This document shows positions 16,436 through 23,320 of a DNA stretch of 23,320 nucleotides, in pieces. The notes beneath the pieces are model-generated. The model saw only the letters and a list, made by a program, of their open reading frames with translations. It was not told the DNA's origin and made no database searches. Position 1 is the first letter of the stretch, and each line of letters begins with the position of its first letter. The DNA lies in the NCBI GenBank assembly GCA_964549595.1, contig CAZJWK010000034.1:1-23320 (forward strand), given 5' to 3'. A program made the position numbers and the translations under genes. This DNA comes from CAZQQN01 sp964549595 (lineage in GTDB: Bacteria; Bacteroidota; Bacteroidia; CAILMK01; CAYYUA01).

Positions 16436-16840
16436 AAAATTAAAAATAACCTATTTCTTACAAAAGCATCTATCATTACACCGGGCTTAAAACTTTTGAA
16501 TTATCTCCAATTAATAAATAAACTGACTTTTGCGCTGATACCCGGTTGAAACTCAGTTTCTGGCATACCCGTATCAAATAAAAAGCACCTCCATAATTTT
16601 TGCCTGATTGACGCGTTTATCCTGATCATAACACTCGGCTTTTCTTTCGGGTTAACTTCAAAACCATCTTTTATTAATTCAATATAAACCGGTTTAAGTA
16701 ACCATAAACCAAAACCCAATTTAAAATTTGTTCAACCAAGAACTTTATGGGAAAATCCCCGAAAACCCCATAAAAGCAATAACTTATGAGATTATTGGTT
16801 AATGCTCGAATCAGACCCATTTTCCGGAAGGGCATCCAAT
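16436..16840 (-). pseudogene. Decayed remnant of the lipA-adjacent outer-membrane gene
   Basis: Degenerate relative of the gene at 20968-21732. Reading the minus strand, LLKPVYIELIKDG, a frame change, VNQAKI, a return to TEFQPGISAKVSLFINWR, then a stop (16501-16503) and FKSFKPGVMIDAF match LLKPVYIEVIKED, VNQAKI, IQFQPGLSSKVSLSFDWK and FKSLEAGVMVDAF of the intact protein. About eleven codons are lost near the 3' end, where it fuses to the lipA remnant. The 5' part (about 16740-16840) is only weakly recognisable (FRKMGLIRAL against FGRRNALMVARAG), and no start or promoter remains. Several frame changes and stops confirm a pseudogene. Confidence 0.85.
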
Positions 16841-16842
16841 AA

Positions 16843-16879
16843 AAAAGCCACGCTAACATATGAAGTTAACGTGGCTTTT
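16843..16879 (-). terminator. Hairpin terminator, copy 2
   Basis: Same hairpin as 13073-13109, located 30 bp after the stop codon of the second 1028-residue gene, with a T-run on the minus strand. It separates that gene from the decayed remnants and from copy 1. Confidence 0.85.
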
Positions 16880-16908
16880 GATAGGGGTATTCCATTTATA
16901 CAGCAACC

Positions 16909-19900
16909 TTAACGGGCTACTGAAAGCTTGGCTGTTTTTTCAAAGGATTGACCATTCATTCTGAGAATGTAATTCCCTTTTTCAAGCTCACTAACATTGA
17001 GCCTGAATGATTGCTTTCCTTGTGTACCTTTTACATTTTTCTCACGAACTATCTGACCGTTAAGGTCAACCAGCTGAAAAAGGCTGCGTTCACCTTTGGG
17101 TATATCAAACGCCACTTTAGTACTATTTCTGGCCGGATTGGGGTAAACTTTTAAAGCGGGTTCAAAGTCCTCTTTTTGGTTGGCTTGCCAATCATCGTTA
17201 GCAGGAATCTGATCAGTGGAGCGGGTTAAGTAAATCCCGCGACCATGAGTAGCCGCATAAATCACCGGCCCTTTGGCCCAGTCAAATGGCTTTACCTGCC
17301 TAAGTTGATGAGTGGCCACTCTGGGCATACCATTGTTAATTTCAACCCAACCACGGCTCCGGTTATTCAGATCCAGGAACCACATCCCCATTTCCGTCCC
17401 TACGAAGATCTGATTCGCCGAATCCATACGGAATAAACCATCATAAACCGGCATTAAAGGCAGATCCGCTGAGGAAGGACCCTCGTCATCAAGTACCTCA
17501 AAGCTTACATTAGAGGCTGAGTCCATCGCATTCTGGGAATAAAACACATGATCACCTGAACCATAATTGCCACAAGTAACCAACATACGATCGTCATTCT
17601 TATTGTCTACATCCACACCCGTGACTACATTCTGGAAAGTGCCAATGACATCCACGTCAAGAGAATCCCTTTTAAATGCTCCTTTATCAAAGTGGGCATA
17701 ACGCAACCCGGAAATCCTGATTACCCGGCTAATGCCTCCGTCCCAACCACCAACAAAAACGGTGTTGCCATCATTGGTATAATCAAGGGTCATGGGAACA
17801 TCCAGGTTTACGTTGGCCAGTTTAAACCAGGAGGGATTTACACTAAAATTCATCATTTGGTCTGTCAACCAAATCTCATTCTCAAGCGGCATGGTAAATA
17901 AAGCCCTAACAGGGTCCTGTATATCAATGGATTCAAGGGGTGATAAACCTTGTTTTAAGGTGTGTTCGAATTCAATACCGTTATTGCTTAACACCTTGAC
18001 AGTCTTACCCGGAAGCTTAGCAATATCCTGATCAGCTTTGAATTTATTGTTACCAACCTGAGTAAAATGAGAAGTATCATTGCGGAAATATTGGGCATTT
18101 TCAGCCGAAGCTTCGTATTCTGCTCCCTTTTCTAATACCACGTTATTATCGGCTGCAAAAACCACAGAATCTTTGCTCAAGCTATCATCAGGATTCTCAT
18201 AAAGCCTAAAAGGCGTATTGAAAAGGGATTTGGATTCCTTGCCATTGATGTCATCAAAAGAAAGCCTATCCATGCTGCCCCCGGCATCCTGGGACCTTGC
18301 TACCCTTGCCTGCTGGCTCTCATTGATGTAAACATCGTTATTGAGGTCCGAAATTTCTGCATAGAAGCCATCAGCACCGAGCACCACTTGATAACTTTTG
18401 CCGGTAAGGCTGTTTTTTAGCAGTTTTAAAGAATTGTTATCCTGCGTTCCTCCAACGATATCACCCCTTTTAGAAGCATCCAGCGCATAAAACTGAGTGA
18501 CATTGTACCCGATATTGATTTCTTTGTATTTGGGCTTTTCATCCTTCGTAAAATCACCACGGGTACGGAAAATGCCGCCGTCATTGGCAAGATACATTTT
18601 GGGTGGCTTGGCGTCCATACTGAAGACTACCTCATGATGATCAACGTGAACATATCTTTTATTGCCTGAGAAATTGAACGCGGATGCAGCTTGACTCCAT
18701 TGTCCTTTGCCGTCATTATCACCGCCGCCATCCCATAGCCAGAAATTAATCCCGCCAACAAAAATCCGGTCCTTTTGCGAAGGATCCACGCCAATGGCAT
18801 TATCCCAAACACCCTGAGCATCATTTCCTCCCCTGGAATAGGGATCAAAAAACCCATCTCCTTCCGCAATAGAAGTCCAATTGTCCCCGTTATCACGGGT
18901 TTGATAAATGCCCCTGAGATCATCTGGGGTGATAAAATTTACCCCGGAATTCACGATACTAATGTAAACGAAATTGGGATCTGAAGGGGAAATGGTCGTT
19001 TCAATACGCCCGTAAGTTCCGGAAGGTAACTGGTTTTGATTATCATCATTCAATAAGGTGAAATTTTTACCGTTATCGGTCGACCTTAAAAGGTGAGAAG
19101 AAGTAGCCGCATAAACCGTCTTGCCATCCGGAGAGGTATTCACTTCTAAATATGGTTCACCGTTATAAGCCCCATTGGAGCCCATATTGTTAATCCTGCT
19201 CCAGTTTTGCCCGCCATCGGTGGAAACCCTAATTCCATTATCCGTTGCTGCGTAAATCTTTTGCGGGTTGTTTTCACTAATAGCAATTTCGTGGACATTA
19301 TCCCAGGTGCCTCCTGAATTGGTCATCGGATTATTGGGAATGGTACTTTCAAGGTGTTGCCAGGTTTTTCCACGATCAGTCGACTTCCAAATACCCATCC
19401 CTATATGGCCGGTTTTTCCACCAAAACCATTTTTGTAAGCACCGCTGTAGGCAAAGCCCTGTTCACCGGTACCAAAATAAATATCACCATTGGAAGCCTG
19501 TTCCATACAAACTATAGCCAGGCTTTTATACTTATCAGAACCTTCATATTTTACAGGTTCCCAGGTAGTGCCTCCATTGGTAGAACGAAATAAACCGCCA
19601 CTGACACCTCCGGCAAAAAGGCGTTTGGGATTTTCGTTATCAACCACTATATCACGTGTCCTTCCGCCTATGTTATCAGGACCTTTATTAGTCCATTGTA
19701 TGTGATTGGATTGCCTTTTATAACTGGGATTGTGCTCGGCCTGATCTACGGCTTTTTTCACATCTGCCACACCAACCTGACCAGTATATGGGTTGGCTCG
19801 AATTAATGACATATAACGGGAATAACCCTTTGCCGATTCCCCTTCTTCTTCGGATTCAATAAAAAATGTTTTTTCGGTGGGTTTGAAAGCTTGGTAATGT

Positions 19901-19995
19901 TCAGGGCCTGAAAATTGGTTCTGAGCCCAGAAATAAGCCGCTGAAGCGACTGCTAAACCTAATGAAAGGGTAAGAATAAGTCCTTTTGTTTTCAT
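16909..19995 (-). CDS. Secreted Asp-box (BNR/sortilin-like) beta-propeller protein with T9SS sorting domain, copy 2
   Basis: Identical 1028-residue product to the gene at 13139-16225: signal peptide, Asp-box propeller motifs from about residue 138 onward, and a C-terminal T9SS sorting domain from about 948. This copy keeps the presumed original context: it starts 21 bp after the intact lipA stop and is probably the third gene of an OMP-lipA-propeller transcript from the promoter near 21765. An AGGA a few bases before the ATG could be a weak ribosome binding site but is present in both copies. The physiological link to lipoate synthesis is not evident; co-transcription may be incidental. Confidence 0.92.
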   Translation of the reverse strand: MKTKGLILTLSLGLAVASAAYFWAQNQFSGPEHYQAFKPTEKTFFIESEEEGESAKGYSRYMSLIRANPYTGQVGVADVKKAVDQAEHNPSYKRQSNHIQWTNKGPDNIGGRTRDIVVDNENPKRLFAGGVSGGLFRSTNGGTTWEPVKYEGSDKYKSLAIVCMEQASNGDIYFGTGEQGFAYSGAYKNGFGGKTGHIGMGIWKSTDRGKTWQHLESTIPNNPMTNSGGTWDNVHEIAISENNPQKIYAATDNGIRVSTDGGQNWSRINNMGSNGAYNGEPYLEVNTSPDGKTVYAATSSHLLRSTDNGKNFTLLNDDNQNQLPSGTYGRIETTISPSDPNFVYISIVNSGVNFITPDDLRGIYQTRDNGDNWTSIAEGDGFFDPYSRGGNDAQGVWDNAIGVDPSQKDRIFVGGINFWLWDGGGDNDGKGQWSQAASAFNFSGNKRYVHVDHHEVVFSMDAKPPKMYLANDGGIFRTRGDFTKDEKPKYKEINIGYNVTQFYALDASKRGDIVGGTQDNNSLKLLKNSLTGKSYQVVLGADGFYAEISDLNNDVYINESQQARVARSQDAGGSMDRLSFDDINGKESKSLFNTPFRLYENPDDSLSKDSVVFAADNNVVLEKGAEYEASAENAQYFRNDTSHFTQVGNNKFKADQDIAKLPGKTVKVLSNNGIEFEHTLKQGLSPLESIDIQDPVRALFTMPLENEIWLTDQMMNFSVNPSWFKLANVNLDVPMTLDYTNDGNTVFVGGWDGGISRVIRISGLRYAHFDKGAFKRDSLDVDVIGTFQNVVTGVDVDNKNDDRMLVTCGNYGSGDHVFYSQNAMDSASNVSFEVLDDEGPSSADLPLMPVYDGLFRMDSANQIFVGTEMGMWFLDLNNRSRGWVEINNGMPRVATHQLRQVKPFDWAKGPVIYAATHGRGIYLTRSTDQIPANDDWQANQKEDFEPALKVYPNPARNSTKVAFDIPKGERSLFQLVDLNGQIVREKNVKGTQGKQSFRLNVSELEKGNYILRMNGQSFEKTAKLSVAR

Positions 19996-20016
19996 AAGTT
20001 CCTGATTTTAAAAAAT

Positions 20017-20952
20017 TTAATTTGCTTGAAATGAATTTCCCTCAACCTTTCTGGAGGGGTAAACATGCCTCTCCGCATGGTAGGAAGACCGGACAAGGGG
20101 GCCGGATTCCACATAATCAAAGCCCATTTCCATGCCTACTTCTTTAAATTGCTGAAATTTTTCGGGCGGGACAAAATGGGATATATTCAAATGCTTATTG
20201 GTCGGTTGAAGGTATTGACCAATGGTTACCACATCCACATTCACGTCTCTCAAATCCCTCAATATCTGGTACACATCTTCATCGGATTCGCCAAGCCCAA
20301 GCATAAAACCGGTTTTGGTTCTAACCCCTTGTGCTTTGGTTCTTCTTAGTTGTTCAAGGCTGCGATAATATTTAGCCTGTGGTCGAATTTTCCGGTAAAG
20401 GGATTTCACGGTCTCCATGTTGTGAGAAATCACTTCGGGATTTTCATCAATAACCCGCTGAAGGGCTTCCCAATCGGCTTTAAAATCCGGGATTAAAACT
20501 TCCTGGGTTGTTTGGGGATTCATTTCTTTGATCCTACGGATCGTTTCAGCCCAGATTTTGGATCCTTTATCTTCCAGTTCATCCCGATTGACAGAGGTGA
20601 TGACCGCATGGTTTAAATTCATTAATTGAATCGCCTCTGCAACCCTTCTTGGTTCTTCATCATCATATTCCTGCGGCTTTCCGGTAGCTACTGCACAAAA
20701 TGAGCAAGACCTGGTACAGGTATTACCCAGAATCATGAAAGTGGCTGTTCCTCTTCCCCAACATTCGCCCATATTAGGACAGTTACCACTTTGACAAATG
20801 GTATGAAGCTTATAATCGTCTACAATTTTCCTTACATTCTTGTAATTATCCCCGGTGGGCAATTTTACTTTCAACCAGGGAGGCTTGGTTCTTTTTGGCT
20901 TGGCCTTAGCCTCGCCTTCCTTTTTATTTTTCTCCAACAGATCACTTTTCAT
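20017..20952 (-). CDS. lipA: Lipoyl synthase
   Basis: Radical-SAM enzyme inserting two sulfurs into octanoyl groups on E2 and GcvH proteins to make lipoyl cofactors; 311 residues. Both iron-sulfur sites are intact: auxiliary cluster C53, C58, C64 (CX4CX5C in ICQSGNCPNMGEC) and radical-SAM cluster C79, C83, C86 (CX3CX2C in CTRSCSFC). The C-terminal RSSY (288-291) supplies the serine ligand of the auxiliary cluster. A Lys-rich N-terminal extension (1-24) precedes PPWLKVKLP. I use the ATG at 20952; a GTG two codons upstream is an alternative. It lies 15 bp after the outer-membrane gene and 21 bp before the propeller gene. Its 3' end is shared with the exact repeat. Confidence 0.98.
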   Translation of the reverse strand: MKSDLLEKNKKEGEAKAKPKRTKPPWLKVKLPTGDNYKNVRKIVDDYKLHTICQSGNCPNMGECWGRGTATFMILGNTCTRSCSFCAVATGKPQEYDDEEPRRVAEAIQLMNLNHAVITSVNRDELEDKGSKIWAETIRRIKEMNPQTTQEVLIPDFKADWEALQRVIDENPEVISHNMETVKSLYRKIRPQAKYYRSLEQLRRTKAQGVRTKTGFMLGLGESDEDVYQILRDLRDVNVDVVTIGQYLQPTNKHLNISHFVPPEKFQQFKEVGMEMGFDYVESGPLVRSSYHAERHVYPSRKVEGNSFQAN

Positions 20953-20967
20953 ATACACTTACTTGTT

Positions 20968-21732
20968 TTACCATCGATTTCCAAAACTAAAACTTAAATA
21001 AAGATTGATAAACAATTGCTTATTTTCTACAAAAGCAAAGATAGGCATCTTTCTGGGAAAAGCATCAACCATTACACCGGCCTCCAAACTTTTGAATTCC
21101 TTCCAGTCAAAAGATAAACTGACTTTGGAGCTGAGCCCTGGTTGAAACTGGATCTCGGACATGCCCACCAAGTAAGAAGCACCCCCGAATATTTTTGCTT
21201 GATTGACATGCTTATCCGGATCATAGCGCTCGACTTTTCTTTCGAGCTGGTTTTCACTATCTTCTTTTATCACTTCTATATAAACCGGTTTAAGTAACCC
21301 CAGATTAGGACCCATTGTAAAATTAAAATCCACCCTAACGCCTAAATTTTCCTCTTTCTCTGCTATTCGGTACTGTTGCCCCCATCCTGCCCTGGCCACC
21401 ATTAAGGCATTTCTCCGTCCGAATACATAAGGGCTTGCCTGATCGTATTGTTTATTAACGATTTTTGTTTCTTTGGGATGCTTCAGGGAAAATAAATAAT
21501 CAAAGTGGTAAAGGGTATTACGGCTCCTTGTTTTATTCCGGGCATATAGGACTTCGATACCCCAGCCATTGGTATGACCTAAAACTCCCGCCTTAAGAGA
21601 GTGGTTATGCCTAATATCCACTTCCTCTTCACCAAACCTTCCTCCGACCGTATCGTCCTGGCCCTTACTCGTTAAAAACAGGAATGAGGCCAAAAAGCAT
21701 AAAAAAATTTGCTTACTCAGACCCTTTGTCAT
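20968..21732 (-). CDS. Putative outer-membrane beta-barrel protein next to lipA
   Basis: 254-residue exported protein of unknown function. A signal peptide (about 1-24, core IFLCFLASFLFLTSKG) precedes Gln25. The rest alternates short beta strands (for example SLKAGVLGHTNGWGIEVLYA, VRVDFNFTMG, SKVSLSFDW, FINLYLSFSFG) and ends in a terminal aromatic (NRW), the usual signature of an outer-membrane barrel. A charged loop ERKVERYDPDKH lies near 165. It is first in a probable transcript with lipA and the propeller gene. A decayed paralogue lies at 16436-16840, which supports duplication of the whole unit. ATG start; promoter box 30 bp upstream. Confidence 0.8.
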   Translation of the reverse strand: MTKGLSKQIFLCFLASFLFLTSKGQDDTVGGRFGEEEVDIRHNHSLKAGVLGHTNGWGIEVLYARNKTRSRNTLYHFDYLFSLKHPKETKIVNKQYDQASPYVFGRRNALMVARAGWGQQYRIAEKEENLGVRVDFNFTMGPNLGLLKPVYIEVIKEDSENQLERKVERYDPDKHVNQAKIFGGASYLVGMSEIQFQPGLSSKVSLSFDWKEFKSLEAGVMVDAFPRKMPIFAFVENKQLFINLYLSFSFGNRW

Positions 21733-21761
21733 AGATTTACGATCGTTTTTAAATCAATCAA

Positions 21762-21769
21762 CAAATTTA
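21762..21769 (-). promoter_or_regulatory. Putative -7 box for the OMP-lipA-propeller transcript
   Basis: TAAATTTG on the minus strand matches TAnnTTTG and lies about 30 bp upstream of the outer-membrane gene ATG in the 65-bp divergent spacer with the OsmC-family gene. No clear TTG -33 element is seen. Confidence 0.45.
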
Positions 21770-21770
21770 A

Positions 21771-21794
21771 CGAAATTATCGCTAAAAAATTTCG
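21771..21794. promoter_or_regulatory. Inverted repeat in the divergent OMP/osmC spacer
   Basis: CGAAATT (21771-21777) and AATTTCG (21788-21794) form a 7-bp inverted repeat with a 10-base centre, 3 bp before the OsmC-family ATG and next to the minus-strand -7 box. It could be an operator or simply AT-rich coincidence. Confidence 0.25.
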
Positions 21795-21797
21795 CTT

Positions 21798-22205
21798 ATG
21801 GAAATTGCTGAAATAATTTACGAGGGTTCTTTAAGAACAAAGGCCACCCATAATCGTTCAGAGCAAGTTATCCATACTGATGCACCACCCGACAATAAGG
21901 GAAAGGGAGAGGCATTTTCGCCTACTGATTTGTTAGCCACTTCCCTCGGAACCTGTATGATGACCGTGATGGGTATAAAGGCCAAGGAGAACGATATTTT
22001 GCTGGATGATGTATCCGTTGAAGTAAGTAAGGAAATGGCAGCCAACCCAAGAAGGGTGAAAAAAGTGGGTTTGGCTTTTGAAGTAACGGCTTCCAACCTT
22101 ACTGAAGGCCAGAAAAATATCCTGGAAGAAGCCGCCAGGAATTGCCCTGTTGCTCAAAGTCTATCAAGTGAAATAGAACAGGATGTAACTTTTGACTATA
22201 AGTAA
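21798..22205 (+). CDS. OsmC/Ohr-family protein
   Basis: 135-residue OsmC-superfamily protein, thiol-dependent peroxidases that reduce organic hydroperoxides. The two conserved cysteines are C53 (in SLGTCMMTVM) and C116 (in ARNCPVAQSL), and an early Arg13 fits the catalytic arginine. FSPTDLLATSLGTC and NPRRVKKVGLAFEV are typical of the YhfA/OsmC group rather than Ohr. Whether this branch is an active peroxidase is uncertain. Divergent from the outer-membrane gene, with a short spacer containing an inverted repeat. ATG start. A weak hairpin (22236-22255) follows the gene. Confidence 0.92.
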   Translation: MEIAEIIYEGSLRTKATHNRSEQVIHTDAPPDNKGKGEAFSPTDLLATSLGTCMMTVMGIKAKENDILLDDVSVEVSKEMAANPRRVKKVGLAFEVTASNLTEGQKNILEEAARNCPVAQSLSSEIEQDVTFDYK

Positions 22206-22235
22206 AAGTTAAAAACTGACGTGGAATCAAACCAA

Positions 22236-22255
22236 AACCGAATAAAAAGTCGGTT
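22236..22255. terminator. Weak hairpin after the OsmC-family gene
   Basis: AACCGA and TCGGTT form a 6-bp stem with an 8-base loop between the convergent OsmC-family and small lipoprotein genes. There is no T-run on the plus strand, so function as a terminator is doubtful. Confidence 0.25.
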
Positions 22256-22276
22256 AAAGGGATTCATTAGACCCGC

Positions 22277-22432
22277 TTAAAAAAAGGGCTTGATCATCGA
22301 TGCTACATGATTTTGAATCCATTGAATGGGTTCACTTAAATCCAAGGAAAATGTGGGGCAGGTTTCCGGACTGCAAGCATTTAAAATAACAGCCGAAATG
22401 ATTAATAAAACAAAGGCTAACCTTTTAACCAT
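22277..22432 (-). CDS. Small putative lipoprotein, 51 residues
   Basis: Tiny predicted lipoprotein: MVKRLAFVLLIISAVILNAC has a basic start, a hydrophobic stretch and a Cys20 after LNA, followed by SPETCPTFSLDLSEPIQW. The mature part has about 32 residues, with a second Cys at 25. I chose the ATG at 22432, since the open frame runs 26 codons further but that part gives no sensible leader. Divergent from the DtxR-family gene and convergent with the OsmC-family gene. No family recognised; could be spurious, but the lipobox is good. Confidence 0.5.
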   Translation of the reverse strand: MVKRLAFVLLIISAVILNACSPETCPTFSLDLSEPIQWIQNHVASMIKPFF

Positions 22433-22493
22433 AGTGATTATTTCTTTTAACAAACCTTTTGTTTGTTCATTTAACCGTTCAAACATGAAAAAA

Positions 22494-22522
22494 TTGAAAA
22501 AAAATTCCAAAACTTAAATTTG
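22494..22522 (+). promoter_or_regulatory. Putative promoter of the DtxR-family gene
   Basis: TTG at 22494-22496 and TAAATTTG at 22515-22522 are spaced by 18 bp, close to the Bacteroidota -33/-7 arrangement. The -7 box ends 50 bp before the ATG. This is the only candidate in the window with both boxes. Confidence 0.5.
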
Positions 22523-22525
22523 TCC

Positions 22526-22535
22526 TTTGGCCAAA
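22526..22535. promoter_or_regulatory. Palindrome TTTGGCCAAA downstream of the -7 box
   Basis: A perfect 10-bp palindrome just after the -7 box, at the likely transcription start, where a repressor would block transcription. It could be a self-regulatory operator of the DtxR-family protein; it does not match a known metalloregulator box I can cite. Confidence 0.25.
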
Positions 22536-22572
22536 ATGGTTTTTAAATATTGTAGCTTGAACTTTGCTTATC

Positions 22573-23241
22573 ATGAAGAATGACTTATCTCAAACCGAGG
22601 AAAATTACCTGAAAACCATTTACCAACTCCAGGAGGGTGAGGAATCTTTTGTTTCCACCAATGAAATTGCCCATCATCAAGACACTTCAGCCGCCTCAGT
22701 CACGGATATGGTTAAAAGACTGGCGGAAAAAGGCCTCATTTATTATGAAAAATACAAAGGGGTGAAGCTTACCAAAGAAGGGGACCAGAAAGCCAAAGCC
22801 TTGATCCGGAAACATCGGTTATGGGAATATTTCCTCGTTGAAAAACTGGAATTTGAGTGGGATGAAGTCCACGTCATTGCCGAAGAACTGGAGCATATTA
22901 AATCTCCGATCCTTACGGACCGATTGGATGCCTTTTTAGGATTTCCAAAATACGATCCTCACGGAGACCCTATACCGGATAAGGAAGGGCATTATACCTA
23001 CCGGACAGATTTCCTACTCAAAGATTTCGGACCGGGACAAGAGGGAGTTATTGTGGGCGTTAAAAATTCTGAAGCCAAATTTCTTCAATTGCTCGATGCT
23101 TCTGATTTAAAATTGGGCGCAAAAGTGAAGGTCGTTGACCGGTTTGATTTCGATCATTCCTTATCCCTTCAAGTCAATGGCAAAAACGAGACCAGGGTTT
23201 CCCATGAAGTAGGCCAGAATCTCTATGTGAAACCCCTTTGA
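22573..23241 (+). CDS. DtxR/MntR-family metal-dependent transcriptional regulator
   Basis: 222-residue metal-sensing repressor. An N-terminal winged helix-turn-helix (about 5-70, FVSTNEIAHHQDTSAASVTDM split at residue 36) is followed by the dimerisation/metal domain (about 71-140) and a C-terminal SH3-like FeoA domain (about 150-222). Against DtxR, H81, E85 and H100 match the ancillary site and E104, E107 and H108 the primary site, where Cys102 of DtxR is Glu, as in Mn-type members. DtxR Met10 is Asn11 here. DPHGDPIPD matches the DtxR/IdeR SPFGNPIPG segment. It probably controls Mn or Fe uptake genes outside the window. ATG at 22573 preferred over an upstream TTG (22564). Confidence 0.93.
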   Translation: MKNDLSQTEENYLKTIYQLQEGEESFVSTNEIAHHQDTSAASVTDMVKRLAEKGLIYYEKYKGVKLTKEGDQKAKALIRKHRLWEYFLVEKLEFEWDEVHVIAEELEHIKSPILTDRLDAFLGFPKYDPHGDPIPDKEGHYTYRTDFLLKDFGPGQEGVIVGVKNSEAKFLQLLDASDLKLGAKVKVVDRFDFDHSLSLQVNGKNETRVSHEVGQNLYVKPL

Positions 23242-23320
23242 ACGCAATCCTATTTTACATGACCCCTTGGTTCTACCACATTTTTTGTGGAAATTTAGTG
23301 CTGTGGTTTTACATGGGGCC

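Larger units (their letters stand above)
16841..20156. repeat. Long direct repeat, copy 2 (3316 bp)
   Basis: Second copy of the exact repeat at 13071-16386. It starts at the run of six A before the terminator hairpin; the preceding base differs (T here, A in copy 1). It ends within the intact lipA gene, after the sixth base of the block starting at 20151. Confidence 0.95.

Noticed and set aside
16501..16719. 72-codon open frame on the minus strand between the repeats
   Set aside because: It covers parts of two frames of the decayed outer-membrane gene; the similarity to the intact protein breaks off and resumes, so it is a pseudogene fragment, not a gene.
16674..16859. 61-codon minus-strand open frame running into the terminator
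   Set aside because: It extends into the hairpin and lies in an off-frame of the remnant; no leader or family similarity.
13071..20156. Insertion sequence or composite transposon formed by the long repeats
   Set aside because: The repeats contain no transposase, no terminal inverted repeats and no target-site duplication; gene order shows tandem duplication.
23242..23320. CCACA/TGTGG hairpin and repeated TTTTACATG at the right edge
   Set aside because: Short and at the window end; could be a terminator, or chance, and no gene can be seen beyond it.

Overview
The window looks like a chromosomal segment of a Bacteroidota bacterium, probably Cytophagales-like. The lineage is inferred from gene content: a gliding/T9SS-type C-terminal sorting domain on two secreted proteins, a DUF2851 protein, a very short PspC protein and many Bacteroidota-style lipoproteins. 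Most start codons lack a Shine-Dalgarno sequence, and TAnnTTTG-type -7 boxes lie upstream of several genes. Most genes are on the minus strand.

Layout. Positions 1-2.7 kb hold a MacB-type ABC permease and its HlyD-type adaptor; no ATPase is in view. Next is a NudK-like NUDIX hydrolase (2.8-3.4 kb). The translation operon thrS-infC-rpmI-rplT (6.6 to 3.45 kb, minus strand) ends in a perfect-stem terminator. infC has no ATG/GTG/TTG at a plausible start; it appears to begin at ATA behind the clearest Shine-Dalgarno noticed in the window. From 6.7 to 12.1 kb lie a TPR lipoprotein, a YghO-like GNAT protein, a PspC protein, a DUF2851 protein, pyrF and a lipoprotein. A LuxE-like acyl-protein synthetase-family gene (plus strand) is divergent from that lipoprotein.

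The most unusual part is 13.07-21.7 kb. An outer-membrane-type gene, lipA and a 1028-residue secreted Asp-box (BNR/sortilin-like) T9SS protein form a minus-strand unit. This unit is tandemly duplicated. The two 1028-codon genes appear identical within a 3316-bp exact repeat (13071-16386 and 16841-20156). Between them lie decayed remnants of lipA and of the outer-membrane gene, with stop codons, frameshifts and deletions. Identity drops abruptly from apparently 100% to about two thirds inside the lipA remnant. That fits an old tandem duplication whose secreted-protein part was recently homogenised (gene conversion), or a recent re-duplication onto an old remnant.

The right end carries an OsmC-family peroxidase-like gene, a tiny putative lipoprotein and a DtxR/MntR-type metal-dependent regulator with a FeoA-like C-terminus. 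I saw no tRNA, rRNA, CRISPR array, transposase or integrase.
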